A stretch of 64,000 bases of DNA from JAFDVL01 sp963794955 (lineage in GTDB: Bacteria > Acidobacteriota > Blastocatellia > RBC074). The stretch is taken from the NCBI GenBank assembly GCA_963794955.1, contig CAWCGF010000019.1, forward strand, positions 144,537 to 208,536. The letters run 5' to 3'. Positions 54,141 through 63,441 of this stretch are shown here, piece after piece. The translations under genes were made by a program, and so were the position numbers. The notes below the pieces were generated by a model that searched no databases, had not been told where the DNA came from, and worked only from the letters and a program-made list of their open reading frames with translations. The stretch's first letter is position 1, and each line of letters begins with the position of its first letter.

Positions 54141-56297
54141 TTAATAATCGCCAAAGATGTGCGTTTGATTATTGATGAGCACGGAATCCGGCTGAATGAT
54201 GGCATCGGCCAGCGGGCGTCCATCGGCCAGAATCAAGCCATCCGCCAACAGCAAGCCATCGGCCAGCAGCAGCCCACTTCCATTAAGTTGCAAGCCATCG
54301 GCCAGCAGCAAACCATCGGCCAGAATCAAGCCGTCTGCCAGCAACAGGCCGTCCGCCAACAACAGGCCGTCGGCCAGCATAATGCCATCGGCTAGCATAA
54401 TGCCGCGATCGGTTAAGCGGACACCGTCTGCCAGCAACAAGCCATCCGCCAACAACAGTCCATCAGCCAGCAGCAACCCATCGGCCAGAATCAGACCATC
54501 GGAGAGAATGCGACCATCGGCCAGGAGCAAGCCATTAAGCTTCACTTCGCCGCCCACCCAGCAGAACCCCCGGTCATAAATCCGTTGGTATTTTTCCAGC
54601 AGCGCGCGCCCCTTGAGAATGTGGTTGGAAGCGCCATAGATATATCCCCACCAGTTGAAGGTTTCGCCCGCAATCGTGGTTTGCGCTTCCGGCATTTCCC
54701 CGCTGAGCAGCGCGTCGCCTACATTGGCCGGAAGGGTAGTCTTGACGGCGGTCGCCAAACGCAGTGCGCCCTCGGCATTGAGTGCGCCTGCGCCCTGTTC
54801 CAGCAGATTGGCGTGTGACAAGTGCTGCGCGGAATATTGCAGGATCGCTTTGACCAGCGCGGGCGTGAGCGCTGGGTTCTGTTGCAGCATCAGGGCGACC
54901 GTACCGCTGACCACCGGAGCCGCCATCGAAGTGCCGCTCATCGTCATCAAACGTTCATCGTCCTTATCATCGCTTTCCTCGACGTGCAGCCACGGATGCT
55001 GCGCGACCAGCGTACTGTCTTTGGTTTCAGAGCCGACGAGTTTGTTGCCCGGCGCGACCAGATCCGGCTTGATCAGACGGTCGGTATAGGTCGGCCCGCG
55101 TGAACTGTACGTCGCCACCACATCATCCGAACGGGCATCGGTGCCGCGTGTGTTGACCGCGCCCACCGTGATCACCATCGGATCAATGCCGGGGGAATGA
55201 ATGCCGCCATAAACGGGGGTGCCGTTGGCGTCTTTGCCATCGTTGCCCGCCGCTGCGACGACCACAATTCCGGCGCGCACAGCGGCTTCGGCGGCCTGGC
55301 ATAAAGGATCGGTGCGGTAACTTTCGGTCGTCAGGGTACCAAAGCTCAGGTTCATCACCCGGATGTTGTATTCATCCTTGTTGGCAATGCACCAGTATAT
55401 GGCGGACATCACATCCGAAGCTTTGCCACTGCCATCATCCGAGAGAACACGCAGGTTAATGAGTCGGGCATTGGTTGCGACACCCGCATATTTCTCGCCG
55501 TACGTGGCGTCCTTGATCTTGGGATTTTTGGCCTCGCCGGTGCCCAGCGCCAGCGCTGCGACGTGGGTGCCATGACCAAGCGCGTCATCTTTATTCCTGT
55601 TCAGCTTGGTGCCATTCGTGACGAAGGATTCGCTGTACATTTTACTATCGGAAGTGCGGCCTTTGCTGAGGCCTTTATGATGGGTGTACACGCCCGTATC
55701 GAGCACCGCTACGCCAATCGCCGTGCCATCAGGTTCGGCCAGCTTGCCGGATTCAATCAACTCGGACAGGCCAATGGTGCGGCGCACATGGCTATCGCGT
55801 TTGGGCTTGACCTTCTTGCCGTGTGCTTGCAGGTCCCGATCCGGGGAGATACTGAGAATGGCCGGATTGGCGGTCAACTCGGCAACCTCTTTGGCCGGTA
55901 AGGTAAGAAGTATCATGCCCGCCCCGGCGAAGCTGACGATGATTTTCCCCTTGGCCTTGCCAATGGTTTTCTTGAGTTCCTTCTCAATTTCCTCGCTCGG
56001 CGTGAAGCGGGCAATCATCGTGAGTTCTTCGCTGCCGCGCCCTTCGGCCAGATACTGGTTGATCCTTTTTTGTAAATCTTCCGCAATCTTGTCTAAACCC
56101 TGGGGGGCCGCGACTGACTGATTTTTCTTGCCGCCGAAGCCAATGTTGCGTGTGGTGAACGGGGCAAATTCCCTGGTCTGCACACCACTCAATGTGATCT
56201 GGCTGCCTGCGGTTGGCGCAACGCCTGCGAGGGCGCTTGGCAGGACCAATAAAATCATTAACAAGTTAGTTGCTACACGTTTGATCCTCGTGGACAT
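54141..56297 (-). CDS. Repeat-tailed subtilisin-like protease 5 (S8)
   Basis: 718 residues, intact, from ATG 56297. Signal peptide NLLMILLVLPSALAG. A propeptide with MIARFTPSEEIEKELKKTI ends ILSISPDRDLQAHG. Triad: Asp in VAVLDTGVYTHHKG (about residue 199), His in LGHGTHVAALA (about 242), Ser in MSGTSMAAPVV (about 456). The longest tail in the array: about 18 hexapeptides of LLLADG, LILADG, IMLADG and RILSDG types (about residues 590-705), broken once by LQLNGSG. It ends NNQTHIFGDY. Its leader RNA is at 56.4 kb. No GNAT gene follows directly. Confidence 0.88.
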   Translation of the reverse strand: MSTRIKRVATNLLMILLVLPSALAGVAPTAGSQITLSGVQTREFAPFTTRNIGFGGKKNQSVAAPQGLDKIAEDLQKRINQYLAEGRGSEELTMIARFTPSEEIEKELKKTIGKAKGKIIVSFAGAGMILLTLPAKEVAELTANPAILSISPDRDLQAHGKKVKPKRDSHVRRTIGLSELIESGKLAEPDGTAIGVAVLDTGVYTHHKGLSKGRTSDSKMYSESFVTNGTKLNRNKDDALGHGTHVAALALGTGEAKNPKIKDATYGEKYAGVATNARLINLRVLSDDGSGKASDVMSAIYWCIANKDEYNIRVMNLSFGTLTTESYRTDPLCQAAEAAVRAGIVVVAAAGNDGKDANGTPVYGGIHSPGIDPMVITVGAVNTRGTDARSDDVVATYSSRGPTYTDRLIKPDLVAPGNKLVGSETKDSTLVAQHPWLHVEESDDKDDERLMTMSGTSMAAPVVSGTVALMLQQNPALTPALVKAILQYSAQHLSHANLLEQGAGALNAEGALRLATAVKTTLPANVGDALLSGEMPEAQTTIAGETFNWWGYIYGASNHILKGRALLEKYQRIYDRGFCWVGGEVKLNGLLLADGRILSDGLILADGLLLADGLLLADGLLLADGVRLTDRGIMLADGIMLADGLLLADGLLLADGLILADGLLLADGLQLNGSGLLLADGLLLADGLILADGRPLADAIIQPDSVLINNQTHIFGDY
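54205..54540 (-). repeat. About 18 hexapeptide-coding 18-bp units in protease 5
   Basis: Units of gccatcggccagnnnnag type, more degenerate at DNA level than in proteases 1 and 4, which suggests an older array. Confidence 0.88.
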
Positions 56298-56341
56298 TGT
56301 TTTTTGCCTTTCTGATTTCCAGAAGACCCCGTGCAAGGAGA

Positions 56342-56389
56342 AAGGCCGGTCTTCTGAATTGATAACTGATAATCCTGAAGACCGGCCTT
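56342..56389 (-). terminator. Terminator-like hairpin after leader 5
   Basis: AAGGCCGGTCTTC pairs with GAAGACCGGCCTT over a 21-base loop (the loop carries an extra duplicated GATAACT relative to leader 2), followed by TCTCC. Confidence 0.65.
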
Positions 56390-56401
56390 GTTGCTTTTGC
56401 G

Positions 56402-56562
56402 GTCGTCTCTTCGGGGACTCCCGCTGCCGTGACTGGAACAATGAAGGATGAGGGATGAAGGATGAATTTTACTTCCTCGTTCCTCGTTCCTCGTTCCAGC
56501 GTTAGGCCGGTGAGTACTTGCCCGCTCCCGTTTTCACAAGGAGAAGGCTCTTATCGGTGACG
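56402..56562 (-). ncRNA. GEMM-I-like leader RNA 5 (protease 5)
   Basis: Minus strand: GUCACCGAUAAGAGCC, CUCC..GU-GAAA-AC..GGAG hairpin, GCGGGCAAGUACUC, ACCGGCCUAACGCUGG, a low-complexity arm of three GGAACGA-like units, the complementary pyrimidine arm, then GUCACGGCAGCGGGAG and UCCCCGAAGAGACG. Confidence 0.6.
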
Positions 56563-56565
56563 TTG

Positions 56566-56697
56566 ATAATTCAATGAAAAAGAGCGTGTTCTTGGGGGCG
56601 ACTAAAATCTTATTTCTCTGCCCTCCGAGAAAGAAATTACCGGAGACTATTCACAGCGCAATGATGAGTGAGTGACAACTTCTCATAATTCTGGAAG
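56566..56697 (-). promoter_or_regulatory. Conserved block upstream of leader 5
   Basis: The same ordered boxes as upstream of leader 4 (AGTTGTCACTCACTCATCAT, GTGAATAGT, CCGGTAATTTCTT, AGAAATAAGATTTTAG, CGCCCCC). It follows the stop of the second GGDEF-EAL gene at 56738, so the promoter lies in the gap. Confidence 0.45.
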
Positions 56698-56737
56698 CAG
56701 GCAAGCGTTCGATCTTTCGCCTGCCTTCGCGCCCTGT

Positions 56738-59245
56738 TCACATCAGTGTCAGGCTGGCGGGGCGTGCGCTCAGATGGTGCGGTGCCTGCTGGTCCAGATA
56801 GGTTGTCTGCCAGCTTTTCCGAATTAACTCCTCGGCAGCCTGCGCCGCAACAGGTCTGGATAACAGATACCCCTGACCATAATCACAATTGAGGGCGCGT
56901 AACATTTCCATCTGTTGCGGTGTTTCGATTCCCTCGGCAATCACATCCAATTTTAAGTTTTTGGCCAGCAGAATAATGGTGCGCACAATTTCCAGATTTT
57001 CAGTATTTTCTGTCATCTGACTGACAAAAGAGCGGTCTACCTTTAGCGTCGTTAGCGGCAGACGATGCAAATTGCTTAGCGATGAATAGCCCGTTCCGAA
57101 ATCATCAATGCTCAACTGCACCCCCAGGGTGCGGAGTTGTTTCAGCAATATCGTGGCGGATTCAATATTGTCCATCACCACCGACTCAGTAATCTCAAGC
57201 TTCAGATAACGTGGGGGGAATTCGATGTTGCTCAGGGTCTCGACAATTTGCGCGAACAGATTTTCATTCCTGAACTGTTTGCCGGACAGATTGACGCTGA
57301 TCACCAATGGTTGGTCAGCCGGGTATTGTTCCTGCCACTGCCGCATTTGCCGCAAGGATTCCTCCAGCACCCATTGCCCAATCGCAACAATTGCCCCTGT
57401 CTCTTCCGCTACCGGGATAAACTCGGCGGGCGACACCAGGCCACGTTCGGGATGTTGCCACCGCACCAGTGCCTCAAACCCGGCGAGTTGGTTAGTTTGC
57501 AAACAGATGATGGGTTGGTAATGAAGGAAAAATTCCTGCCGTTCGATGCCGCGGCGTAGGTCGGCTTCCATTTTCATGCGGTTCACGACCTGGGCGTGCA
57601 TCTCGCTGTCAAAAATCACATGCTGGGCCTTGCCCGCCGCCTTCGCTCGATACATGGCTGTGTCCGCATCGCGCAACAAATCCGAGGGGTGATGATAGTC
57701 AGGCTTATAGAGGGCAATGCCAATACTGGCCGTGGTGAAGGTGTCATAGCCTTCCAGTTCGCAATGCTGCGAGACTTCTTGTTGCACGCGCTGCGCCACG
57801 ACCAGAGCTTCATTGATATCCTTGATATCCTCCAGCAAAATCGTGAACTCATCCCCGCCCAGCCGCGCGACGGTGTCGCCGGGGCGTAAGCAACGTTGCA
57901 AGCGGTTGGAAATTTCGATGAGCAGTTGATCGCCAATCGCGTGTCCCAGACTGTCATTGATGATCTTGAACCGATCCAGGTCAATAAAGAGCACCGCAAA
58001 CAGATTATGGCCGGCCCGCTTCGCACGTTCGATAGAAAGTTTCAGGTGATCCATGAACATCGCGCGATTCGGGAGCTGGGTCAGCGAATCATGGAACGCT
58101 TCGTGCAATAATTTTTCCTCGGCCTGCTTACGATCCGTGATGTCCTGAATCTGAAAAATCAGGCGCGTATTATTCCCCTGCGCTTCGCGCGCCAGCGAAG
58201 CTCCCACCAGTACCCAGACCTCATGGCCGAGCTTGTGGTAATAACGTTTCTCCATCTGATAGGTCGGAATCTGTTCGGCCAGCACCTGTCCGAGGTTGGA
58301 CATCATCGTGCCCAAATGGCTGGGATGCGTAATCGCCTGAAAATTGGAGGCCAGCAACTCCTCTTCTGCATAGCCGACAATCTGACAGAGCGAGCGATTG
58401 ACCTGCAACCAACGCCCGTCAGGCGCGACCAATGCCATGCCAATCGGCGCATTATCAAAGGCGCTGCGGAAGCGCTCTTCGCTTTCCTGTAATTCGACGG
58501 CGTGGCGTTCGGCCTTTTCAGCGTGTTGTGCGGAGGACTCAATATTGTTGAGATAGGTGGAATAGGTGAAATAAATAATCACCACAATCGGCCCCAGGGC
58601 GAGCAGCCCATACAGCCCAACCTCGTTCACCAGCTTGATCGTCGTCACCGCCGTTGAAGCCCCCGCGAAATAAGGAATTGAGGTCCACAGATAATACTTT
58701 TTCCAGGTATCCCAGAGAGGGGCGGAAAACCGCAGGGCCATCCCCACCGAAACCACCCCGGAATTGAAGATATATTGCAGCAGCGCCATGGTTCCCGTGG
58801 CTATCATCAGGAGGGCCACCGAGGAATTTTCCCCCAGACTGGCAAGCGGCCCAAAGAGCGCGCGTAAAGCCCAGACCGTGATAAAGGTCGAGATCGCCAT
58901 GGCACCCGCATTGAAGGCCCGCGTCAGGTTCTTTTTAGAAACCCGCACGGAAGCAACAAACGCTTCCGCCGCCCCCAGCAAAATGGCGGCCTCGCCATCA
59001 AACAGCAGCAGGCAGAGGAAGACAAAGGTGTCGGAAAGCGAAACGCCCGAGTTGAAGCCGGGAATTTTTAATTTGGGGATTTTGATGCCAACCCGGGAAC
59101 AAATGAGAAAGGTAACCAGACACAAAAGCAAATATTGAAGTTTGAACTGTGCTCGTGGAAAGTGCCACAGGGAAAATGCCGTCACCGACGCTCCGGTTAT
59201 GACGACCGCCCACATATAATGCTTGATCAGCCTGTGTGGCTCCAT
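56738..59245 (-). CDS. Membrane PAS-GGDEF-EAL protein 2
   Basis: 835 residues, intact. Residues ~1-235 hold seven or eight hydrophobic segments (MASE-like). PAS (RSAFDNAPIGMALVAPDGRW) spans ~255-370, GGDEF ~385-545 (RPGDTVARLGGDEF, RxxD site kept) and EAL ~560-815 (AGFEALVRWQHP, NLSGKQF, LEITESVVMDN, LSIDDFGTGYSSLSNLHRL, TLKVDRSF, VIAEGIETPQQ). All catalytic residues for both making and degrading c-di-GMP look present. Paralogue of protein 1 at 38-40.5 kb. It lies between GNAT 3 and protease 5. Confidence 0.92.
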   Translation of the reverse strand: MEPHRLIKHYMWAVVITGASVTAFSLWHFPRAQFKLQYLLLCLVTFLICSRVGIKIPKLKIPGFNSGVSLSDTFVFLCLLLFDGEAAILLGAAEAFVASVRVSKKNLTRAFNAGAMAISTFITVWALRALFGPLASLGENSSVALLMIATGTMALLQYIFNSGVVSVGMALRFSAPLWDTWKKYYLWTSIPYFAGASTAVTTIKLVNEVGLYGLLALGPIVVIIYFTYSTYLNNIESSAQHAEKAERHAVELQESEERFRSAFDNAPIGMALVAPDGRWLQVNRSLCQIVGYAEEELLASNFQAITHPSHLGTMMSNLGQVLAEQIPTYQMEKRYYHKLGHEVWVLVGASLAREAQGNNTRLIFQIQDITDRKQAEEKLLHEAFHDSLTQLPNRAMFMDHLKLSIERAKRAGHNLFAVLFIDLDRFKIINDSLGHAIGDQLLIEISNRLQRCLRPGDTVARLGGDEFTILLEDIKDINEALVVAQRVQQEVSQHCELEGYDTFTTASIGIALYKPDYHHPSDLLRDADTAMYRAKAAGKAQHVIFDSEMHAQVVNRMKMEADLRRGIERQEFFLHYQPIICLQTNQLAGFEALVRWQHPERGLVSPAEFIPVAEETGAIVAIGQWVLEESLRQMRQWQEQYPADQPLVISVNLSGKQFRNENLFAQIVETLSNIEFPPRYLKLEITESVVMDNIESATILLKQLRTLGVQLSIDDFGTGYSSLSNLHRLPLTTLKVDRSFVSQMTENTENLEIVRTIILLAKNLKLDVIAEGIETPQQMEMLRALNCDYGQGYLLSRPVAAQAAEELIRKSWQTTYLDQQAPHHLSARPASLTLM

Positions 59246-59820
59246 ACAGCACCAGCTCCTCTAACTCGACTTGGATGGATGGTTCGGCAAAGGACGCAGT
59301 GGGGGCATACTTACTTGCGACTGGTATGCCAGACCGGTCGGGTCGTTTGACCGGCGTTTGGGCTGGCACCAACGCGGGCTGATTCATTCAAGCTTCGCCT
59401 CAGCCAATCATTGCGGCAATCATTTTGCGGCCAGGCTGACCGATACGTCAGTGATGTTGCGTCAAGCTGACTGGATAGGCAGGCCTCCTTGCCTGCCTAT
59501 TACCCTGAAACCAACCCCTGGTGTTCCTGGTAGCTGCCTTCTCGGCAGAAGAGGAGACAGAAATTGGCAGGGCGGACTGACGCAACTTGCCAAATGCGAT
59601 AGCTTCATCTGGGTGTGACCTTGTGTCTGTAGCCCGACCGTAAGGAGGACAGCTTGGGTCAGGTAGGGCACACTGCCGAGGCAGCCCTTGCTCACGCGCG
59701 CGCCTACGGACACGGAGGTCGCTCGCGCTTGCAAATAAGAAAGAATTGCCGCAGAAAGTCCCGAAGGGACGGCCAGACATTAGCCCCGGATGCAATCCGG
59801 GGAACCAGGCCAATCGCCCC

Positions 59821-59887
59821 CCAGCCCCGGCAGGGGCGACCGACGAATCCCCGGAAAAGCGGCGTCGGTCGCCCCTGCCGGGGCTGG
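59821..59887. repeat. 25-bp perfect inverted repeat
   Basis: The left arm begins CCAGCCCCGGCAGGGGCGAC and the right arm is its exact reverse complement for 25 bases, with a 17-base spacer. The arms themselves contain the palindrome CCCCGGCAGGGG. Likely a REP/MITE-like element. Confidence 0.8.
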
Positions 59888-60016
59888 GAACTTGGCTGAA
59901 CATCCCCAGGGTTGCACCCTGGGCTAATTTCTGTCACCCCTCCGGGGTTCTCTTCGGAAAATCATTTTCTTGATCTCTATAGGTGGGTGAGGTAGTTCCG
60001 AACTCTTCCACTAACG

Positions 60017-60046
60017 CAGCGGCTGGCCTGGCAAAACCAGCCGCTG
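60017..60046. terminator. Hairpin after GNAT 3
   Basis: CAGCGGCTGG and CCAGCCGCTG form a 10-bp stem with a 10-base loop, 14 bases beyond the GNAT 3 stop. No U-tract follows on the minus strand. Confidence 0.45.
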
Positions 60047-60059
60047 TCGTGGTTTGATT

Positions 60060-60948
60060 TTACGCTTCTACTGGCACTGGCGGAGCGAGGAAGCGCGCTT
60101 GATAAGTGGCCGCAAAATGGAAGCCCACCTGTTCATACACGTGCTGGGCGGTTTGCTCTGTCTCATCCGTAAACAGACAGATCGTCTGATGGTCGCGTAA
60201 CAAGTGGGAGACGAGTTCCGCCATACAGCTCTTGGCGATGCCGCGATTGCGATACTCCGGGTGTGTCCAGATGCCTTCCAGATAGACCGTATCAGGGGTG
60301 TCGCTGAGGATCATCCGCCTTGAAAATGACCTTGCCCTCTTCGATCTTGACCCAAATGCGTTTGCGTTCCAGCCGCTCGACAATGCGATGGCGGAAGCCC
60401 GCCAGGTCACTCTGACGTGGATCAATACCACTGGCTTCCAGGGCCATTTCGGCTTGCGCATCGGTGACCACATCCAATTCGGCATAATTGGCCCGCAATA
60501 ATTGCCGCCGCTCAGGAGTCGGGCCTGATTGTTGGCAAACATACGAACGTTGTGCGCTCGTGCGACGGGTTTCGCGTCCAAACTGAGAGAGATACGCCCA
60601 CAGCTTTTCAACCTGTTGCTCTGGTGCCAGTATCATATACAACCGGGCTTGCACTTCCACGGCTTTTTGGGCAAAAGACGCCAGCGCGTCATCCGCCGCA
60701 AAGACAATGAGTTGATGCCCGATCAGCGCAACACCTGTAAGCTGTTCGTCGGTAAAGTAACCGTAGAAGATGCCGCGCAGTTCCGGCGCACACATACCAT
60801 AGTCCAGAATCAGGCCGCGCAGGATAACGCTGCGTACCGGGTCCTGCGCCAGCAGGGATAAGACCTGCTCGCGATCTGCTTCACGCAGTTCGCATACTGC
60901 TTGCAACTCCACTTTGGGTGGAGGGTGGGAGGCACGATAGATAGTCAT
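60060..60948 (-). CDS. GNAT-family acetyltransferase 3 (one apparent frameshift)
   Basis: About 295 residues. DUF4081-like N-terminus (LRGLILDYGM, IFYGYFTDEQLTGVALIGHQ), then the GNAT domain. Near 60318 one extra base breaks the frame after KVIFKAD; restored, it continues ILSDTPDTVYLEGIWTHPEYRNRGIAKSCM (acetyl-CoA loop R-N-R-G-I-A) and ends VYEQVGFHFAATYQARF. Same architecture as GNAT 1 and 2 but clearly diverged. It starts about 85 bases after protease 6; GGAG lies eight bases before the ATG. Confidence 0.82.
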
Positions 60949-61034
60949 AATAGTTCTCCGTCGTTCTAGTTAAATCCTCCTCACAGATCGAGGACAGCTT
61001 GCAAAGCGCCTCTCTTACTGTGAGCTAAGTGTGG

Positions 61035-63017
61035 TTAGGGAAGAGGTGGAAGGGGGACTTCCCATATCTCGACCGGAGGATCATCCTCGGAGAACATGCC
61101 AATGGTGCCGTCGCCTTCGTTGCGGATAGATTGCGCCAGTTGTGCTAACGCGCCCGGCGGCAATGACAAAACAAACACGCTGTCACCCATCAACACACCG
61201 TCACCCATCAACACACCATCACCCATCAACACACCATCACCCATTAACACGCCTTGTTTGAAAAGCACGCCATTTGCTAAAGAAGTTCCATCAGAGGTCA
61301 GGACGCCATCGCCCATCAATACGCCGTCACCCATCAAGACACCATCACCCATCAATACGCCGTCGCCCATCAACACGCCATCGCCCATCAACACGCCGGT
61401 GCCATAAATGCCTTGATATTTTGTGATCAGGTTAACGCCGCTGATGCAGTTCCACTTTTGGACGAGTCCACCACTCCAGGAGAAGCTGACGCCCGCAATT
61501 GTGGTGGTCTGCACCGGTGCCGGGCCTATCAGCAAGGGGTCTCCGACCACTCGTCCTGTCAGGTCGGGGCGAATCAAGCTCGCCAGGCGCACTGCGCCTT
61601 CCACATTCAATAACCCCGCCCCCTGCTCCAGATTATTGAAGCCCGCCAGCGGTTGCGCCGTATATTCCAGGATGGCCTTGACCAGATTTGGCGTGAGCGT
61701 CGGTTTGCGTTGTAAGAGCAGGGCCACTGCACCCGCCACTGCCGGGGTGGCCATCGAAGTTCCGCTCATATACATCTCGTCATGCTCTTCGGCGTATATG
61801 CGGGGGACATCAAGCGCAGGATTGTTCGTCACCAAATAATTGCCGGGCGCTTTGGCGGAAATGATTTTATTCGCTGGGGCGACCAGATCAGGTTTGATCA
61901 GGTTGTCGTAATGCTTCACGCCCGCTGCATCTCTCCAATAGCCCCGTGTCGGGCCACGCGAACTAAAGGTGGCAATGCTGTCATCCCGGCGGCCATCCGT
62001 ACCCAAAGTATTGGCCGCTCCCACGGTAATGGCGGACGGCTCAATGCCGGGCGAGTGAATCGCGCCATAAATCTTATTGCCGTTGGGGTCTTTGCCCAGA
62101 TTGCCCGCCGCGACCACCACCACAATTCCGGCATTGACGGCGCGTCTGACCGCCAGGCACAAGGGATCATCACGATAGGAATCCACGGCAGTCGTGCCTA
62201 AGCTTAAATTCATGACGCGAATGTTATAGGTGGTCTTGTTGGCAATACACCAGTCAATGCCCGCGATAGCACCGGAAACCGAACCACGGCCCTGGGAATC
62301 CAACACCCGAACATTAAGCAGATTGGCTTTGGGGGCGATCCCCTCATAAGCTCCTCCAGCCATATGCTTATTGCCCGCCGCGATGCCGGCGACGTGCGTA
62401 CCATGACCATAAGGATCATCGGTGCGGGCTTCACTGGTGAAATTCACATTGGCCACAATCCGAGAGTTTGAACCGTTGAGGCGAAACGAATGGTGATTGA
62501 AATCAATGCCAGAATCCAGGATGGCAATGCCAATGCCTGTCCCCTCAATTGACCCCGTGCTGGACGTGCCGTAATTTCTGACCAGCGATGCGCCGGTGGT
62601 TTTTTCCAGATGGCCGGTGGACTCAGTCGGACGGTCTACCGAAACGTATTCGACACCGGGAAGATCAGACAGACGGGTAATTGCGTCTGGTTCCAGCAAC
62701 ACTGCCACGGCGTTAACCTTCTTATACCTTTTAGTGATGATGGCAACCGCCCGTCTGATGTCAGCCACCAGTTCCCTGAAAGAATTGGTCTCTGGATCAG
62801 GCGATAACTGAAGCAACGCAGGAATTAAACTCTTGCGGTCACGCCTCACTTTTTCGCTTAGCTCATCGGAGATACGGAATTTTGCTCGTTGGCCCAACCT
62901 GGGACCAGCAAAAACACGGCCTTCAACTCGTTGTCCGAAGGGAATTCCCAACATAAACGAAAAGACCAGTAGAGCTACCATTGTTGCTACGATTATACGT
63001 TTGATTTTTGTGAACAT
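61035..63017 (-). CDS. Repeat-tailed subtilisin-like protease 6 (S8)
   Basis: 660 residues, intact, from ATG 63017. Signal peptide IIVATMVALLVFSFMLGIPFG. The propeptide ends VEYVSVDRPTESTGHLEKTTG. Triad: Asp in IAILDSGIDFNHHS (about residue 169), His in YGHGTHVAGIAAG (about 206), Ser in MSGTSMATPAVAG (about 422), oxyanion VAAGNLGKD. The tail has about ten VLMGDG hexapeptides split by VLTSDGTSLANG, then an acidic/proline-rich end (GMFSEDDPPVEIWEVPLPPLP). It is followed by GNAT 3 and has its own leader RNA. Confidence 0.88.
   Translation of the reverse strand: MFTKIKRIIVATMVALLVFSFMLGIPFGQRVEGRVFAGPRLGQRAKFRISDELSEKVRRDRKSLIPALLQLSPDPETNSFRELVADIRRAVAIITKRYKKVNAVAVLLEPDAITRLSDLPGVEYVSVDRPTESTGHLEKTTGASLVRNYGTSSTGSIEGTGIGIAILDSGIDFNHHSFRLNGSNSRIVANVNFTSEARTDDPYGHGTHVAGIAAGNKHMAGGAYEGIAPKANLLNVRVLDSQGRGSVSGAIAGIDWCIANKTTYNIRVMNLSLGTTAVDSYRDDPLCLAVRRAVNAGIVVVVAAGNLGKDPNGNKIYGAIHSPGIEPSAITVGAANTLGTDGRRDDSIATFSSRGPTRGYWRDAAGVKHYDNLIKPDLVAPANKIISAKAPGNYLVTNNPALDVPRIYAEEHDEMYMSGTSMATPAVAGAVALLLQRKPTLTPNLVKAILEYTAQPLAGFNNLEQGAGLLNVEGAVRLASLIRPDLTGRVVGDPLLIGPAPVQTTTIAGVSFSWSGGLVQKWNCISGVNLITKYQGIYGTGVLMGDGVLMGDGVLMGDGVLMGDGVLMGDGVLTSDGTSLANGVLFKQGVLMGDGVLMGDGVLMGDGVLMGDSVFVLSLPPGALAQLAQSIRNEGDGTIGMFSEDDPPVEIWEVPLPPLP
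61185..61395 (-). repeat. VLMGDG-coding 18-bp repeats in protease 6
   Basis: Units of cacccatcaacacaccat type on the plus strand, two runs (about 61187-61250 and 61308-61393) separated by a divergent segment. Confidence 0.9.
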
Positions 63018-63058
63018 ACTGGTTTCCTGTTTTTTCGCGTGAGACCGGTGCAAAAGAA

Positions 63059-63097
63059 AAGGCCGGTCTCCGTTATGATAAGTCGAAGACCGGCCTG
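63059..63097 (-). terminator. Intrinsic terminator after leader 6
   Basis: GGCCGGTCTTC pairs imperfectly with GGAGACCGGCC and is followed by TTTTCTTTT. It lies about 45 bases before the protease 6 start. Confidence 0.72.
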
Positions 63098-63103
63098 CTA
63101 CTG

Positions 63104-63270
63104 GTCGTCTCTTCGGGGACTCCCGCTGCCGTAACTGGAAGGATGAAGTGAACGTTGAACGATGAATTTTTACTTCATCGCTCCTCGTTCTTCATTCTCC
63201 TTCCCGCCTTAGGTCGGTGAGTACTTGCCCGCTCCGGCTTTCGCACGAAGAGGACTCTTATCGGTGACGT
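63104..63270 (-). ncRNA. GEMM-I-like leader RNA 6 (protease 6)
   Basis: The most diverged copy: a GAAA hairpin with UGC/GC arms (CUUCGUGC-GAAA-GCCGGAG), GCGGGCAAGUACUC, ACCGACCUAAGGC (one change in the core, G to A), a long stem closed by GAUGAA/UUCAUC, then UUACGGCAGCGG and CCCCGAAGAGACG. Changes in stems keep pairing, which argues for a selected RNA structure. Confidence 0.6.
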
Positions 63271-63271
63271 T

Positions 63272-63395
63272 GACAATGCAATGAAAAGATCGTGTCAGTT
63301 GGGGCAACTAAAAGCTTGTTGCTCTGACCAGCGGGAACTTCTCCCCGGGAATCTTTCACGGCCATGTGATTGGTCAGTGATAAGTTCTGCTTTCG
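63272..63395 (-). promoter_or_regulatory. Diverged conserved block upstream of leader 6
   Basis: AACTTATCACTGACCAATCA, GGCCGTGAAAGATTCCCGGG, GGTCAGAGCAACAAGC and AGTTGCCCCAAC on the minus strand correspond to the boxes seen before leaders 2, 4 and 5. Confidence 0.4.
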
Positions 63396-63441
63396 CTGGA
63401 ATCGCAGCCCGATTCGGGCCCTTGTCAGGGCTGATTTTGGA

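Larger units (their letters stand above)
59246..60059. other. Gene-poor region with palindromes
   Basis: 814 bases without a convincing gene. It contains short palindromes (TCCCGAAGGGA near 59758; CCCCGGATGCAATCCGGGG near 59785), the long inverted repeat at 59821-59887, and GGTTGCACCCTGGGC and CCCCTCCGGGGTT units near 59910-59950. These GC-rich palindromic words look like intergenic repeat family remnants. Confidence 0.55.
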
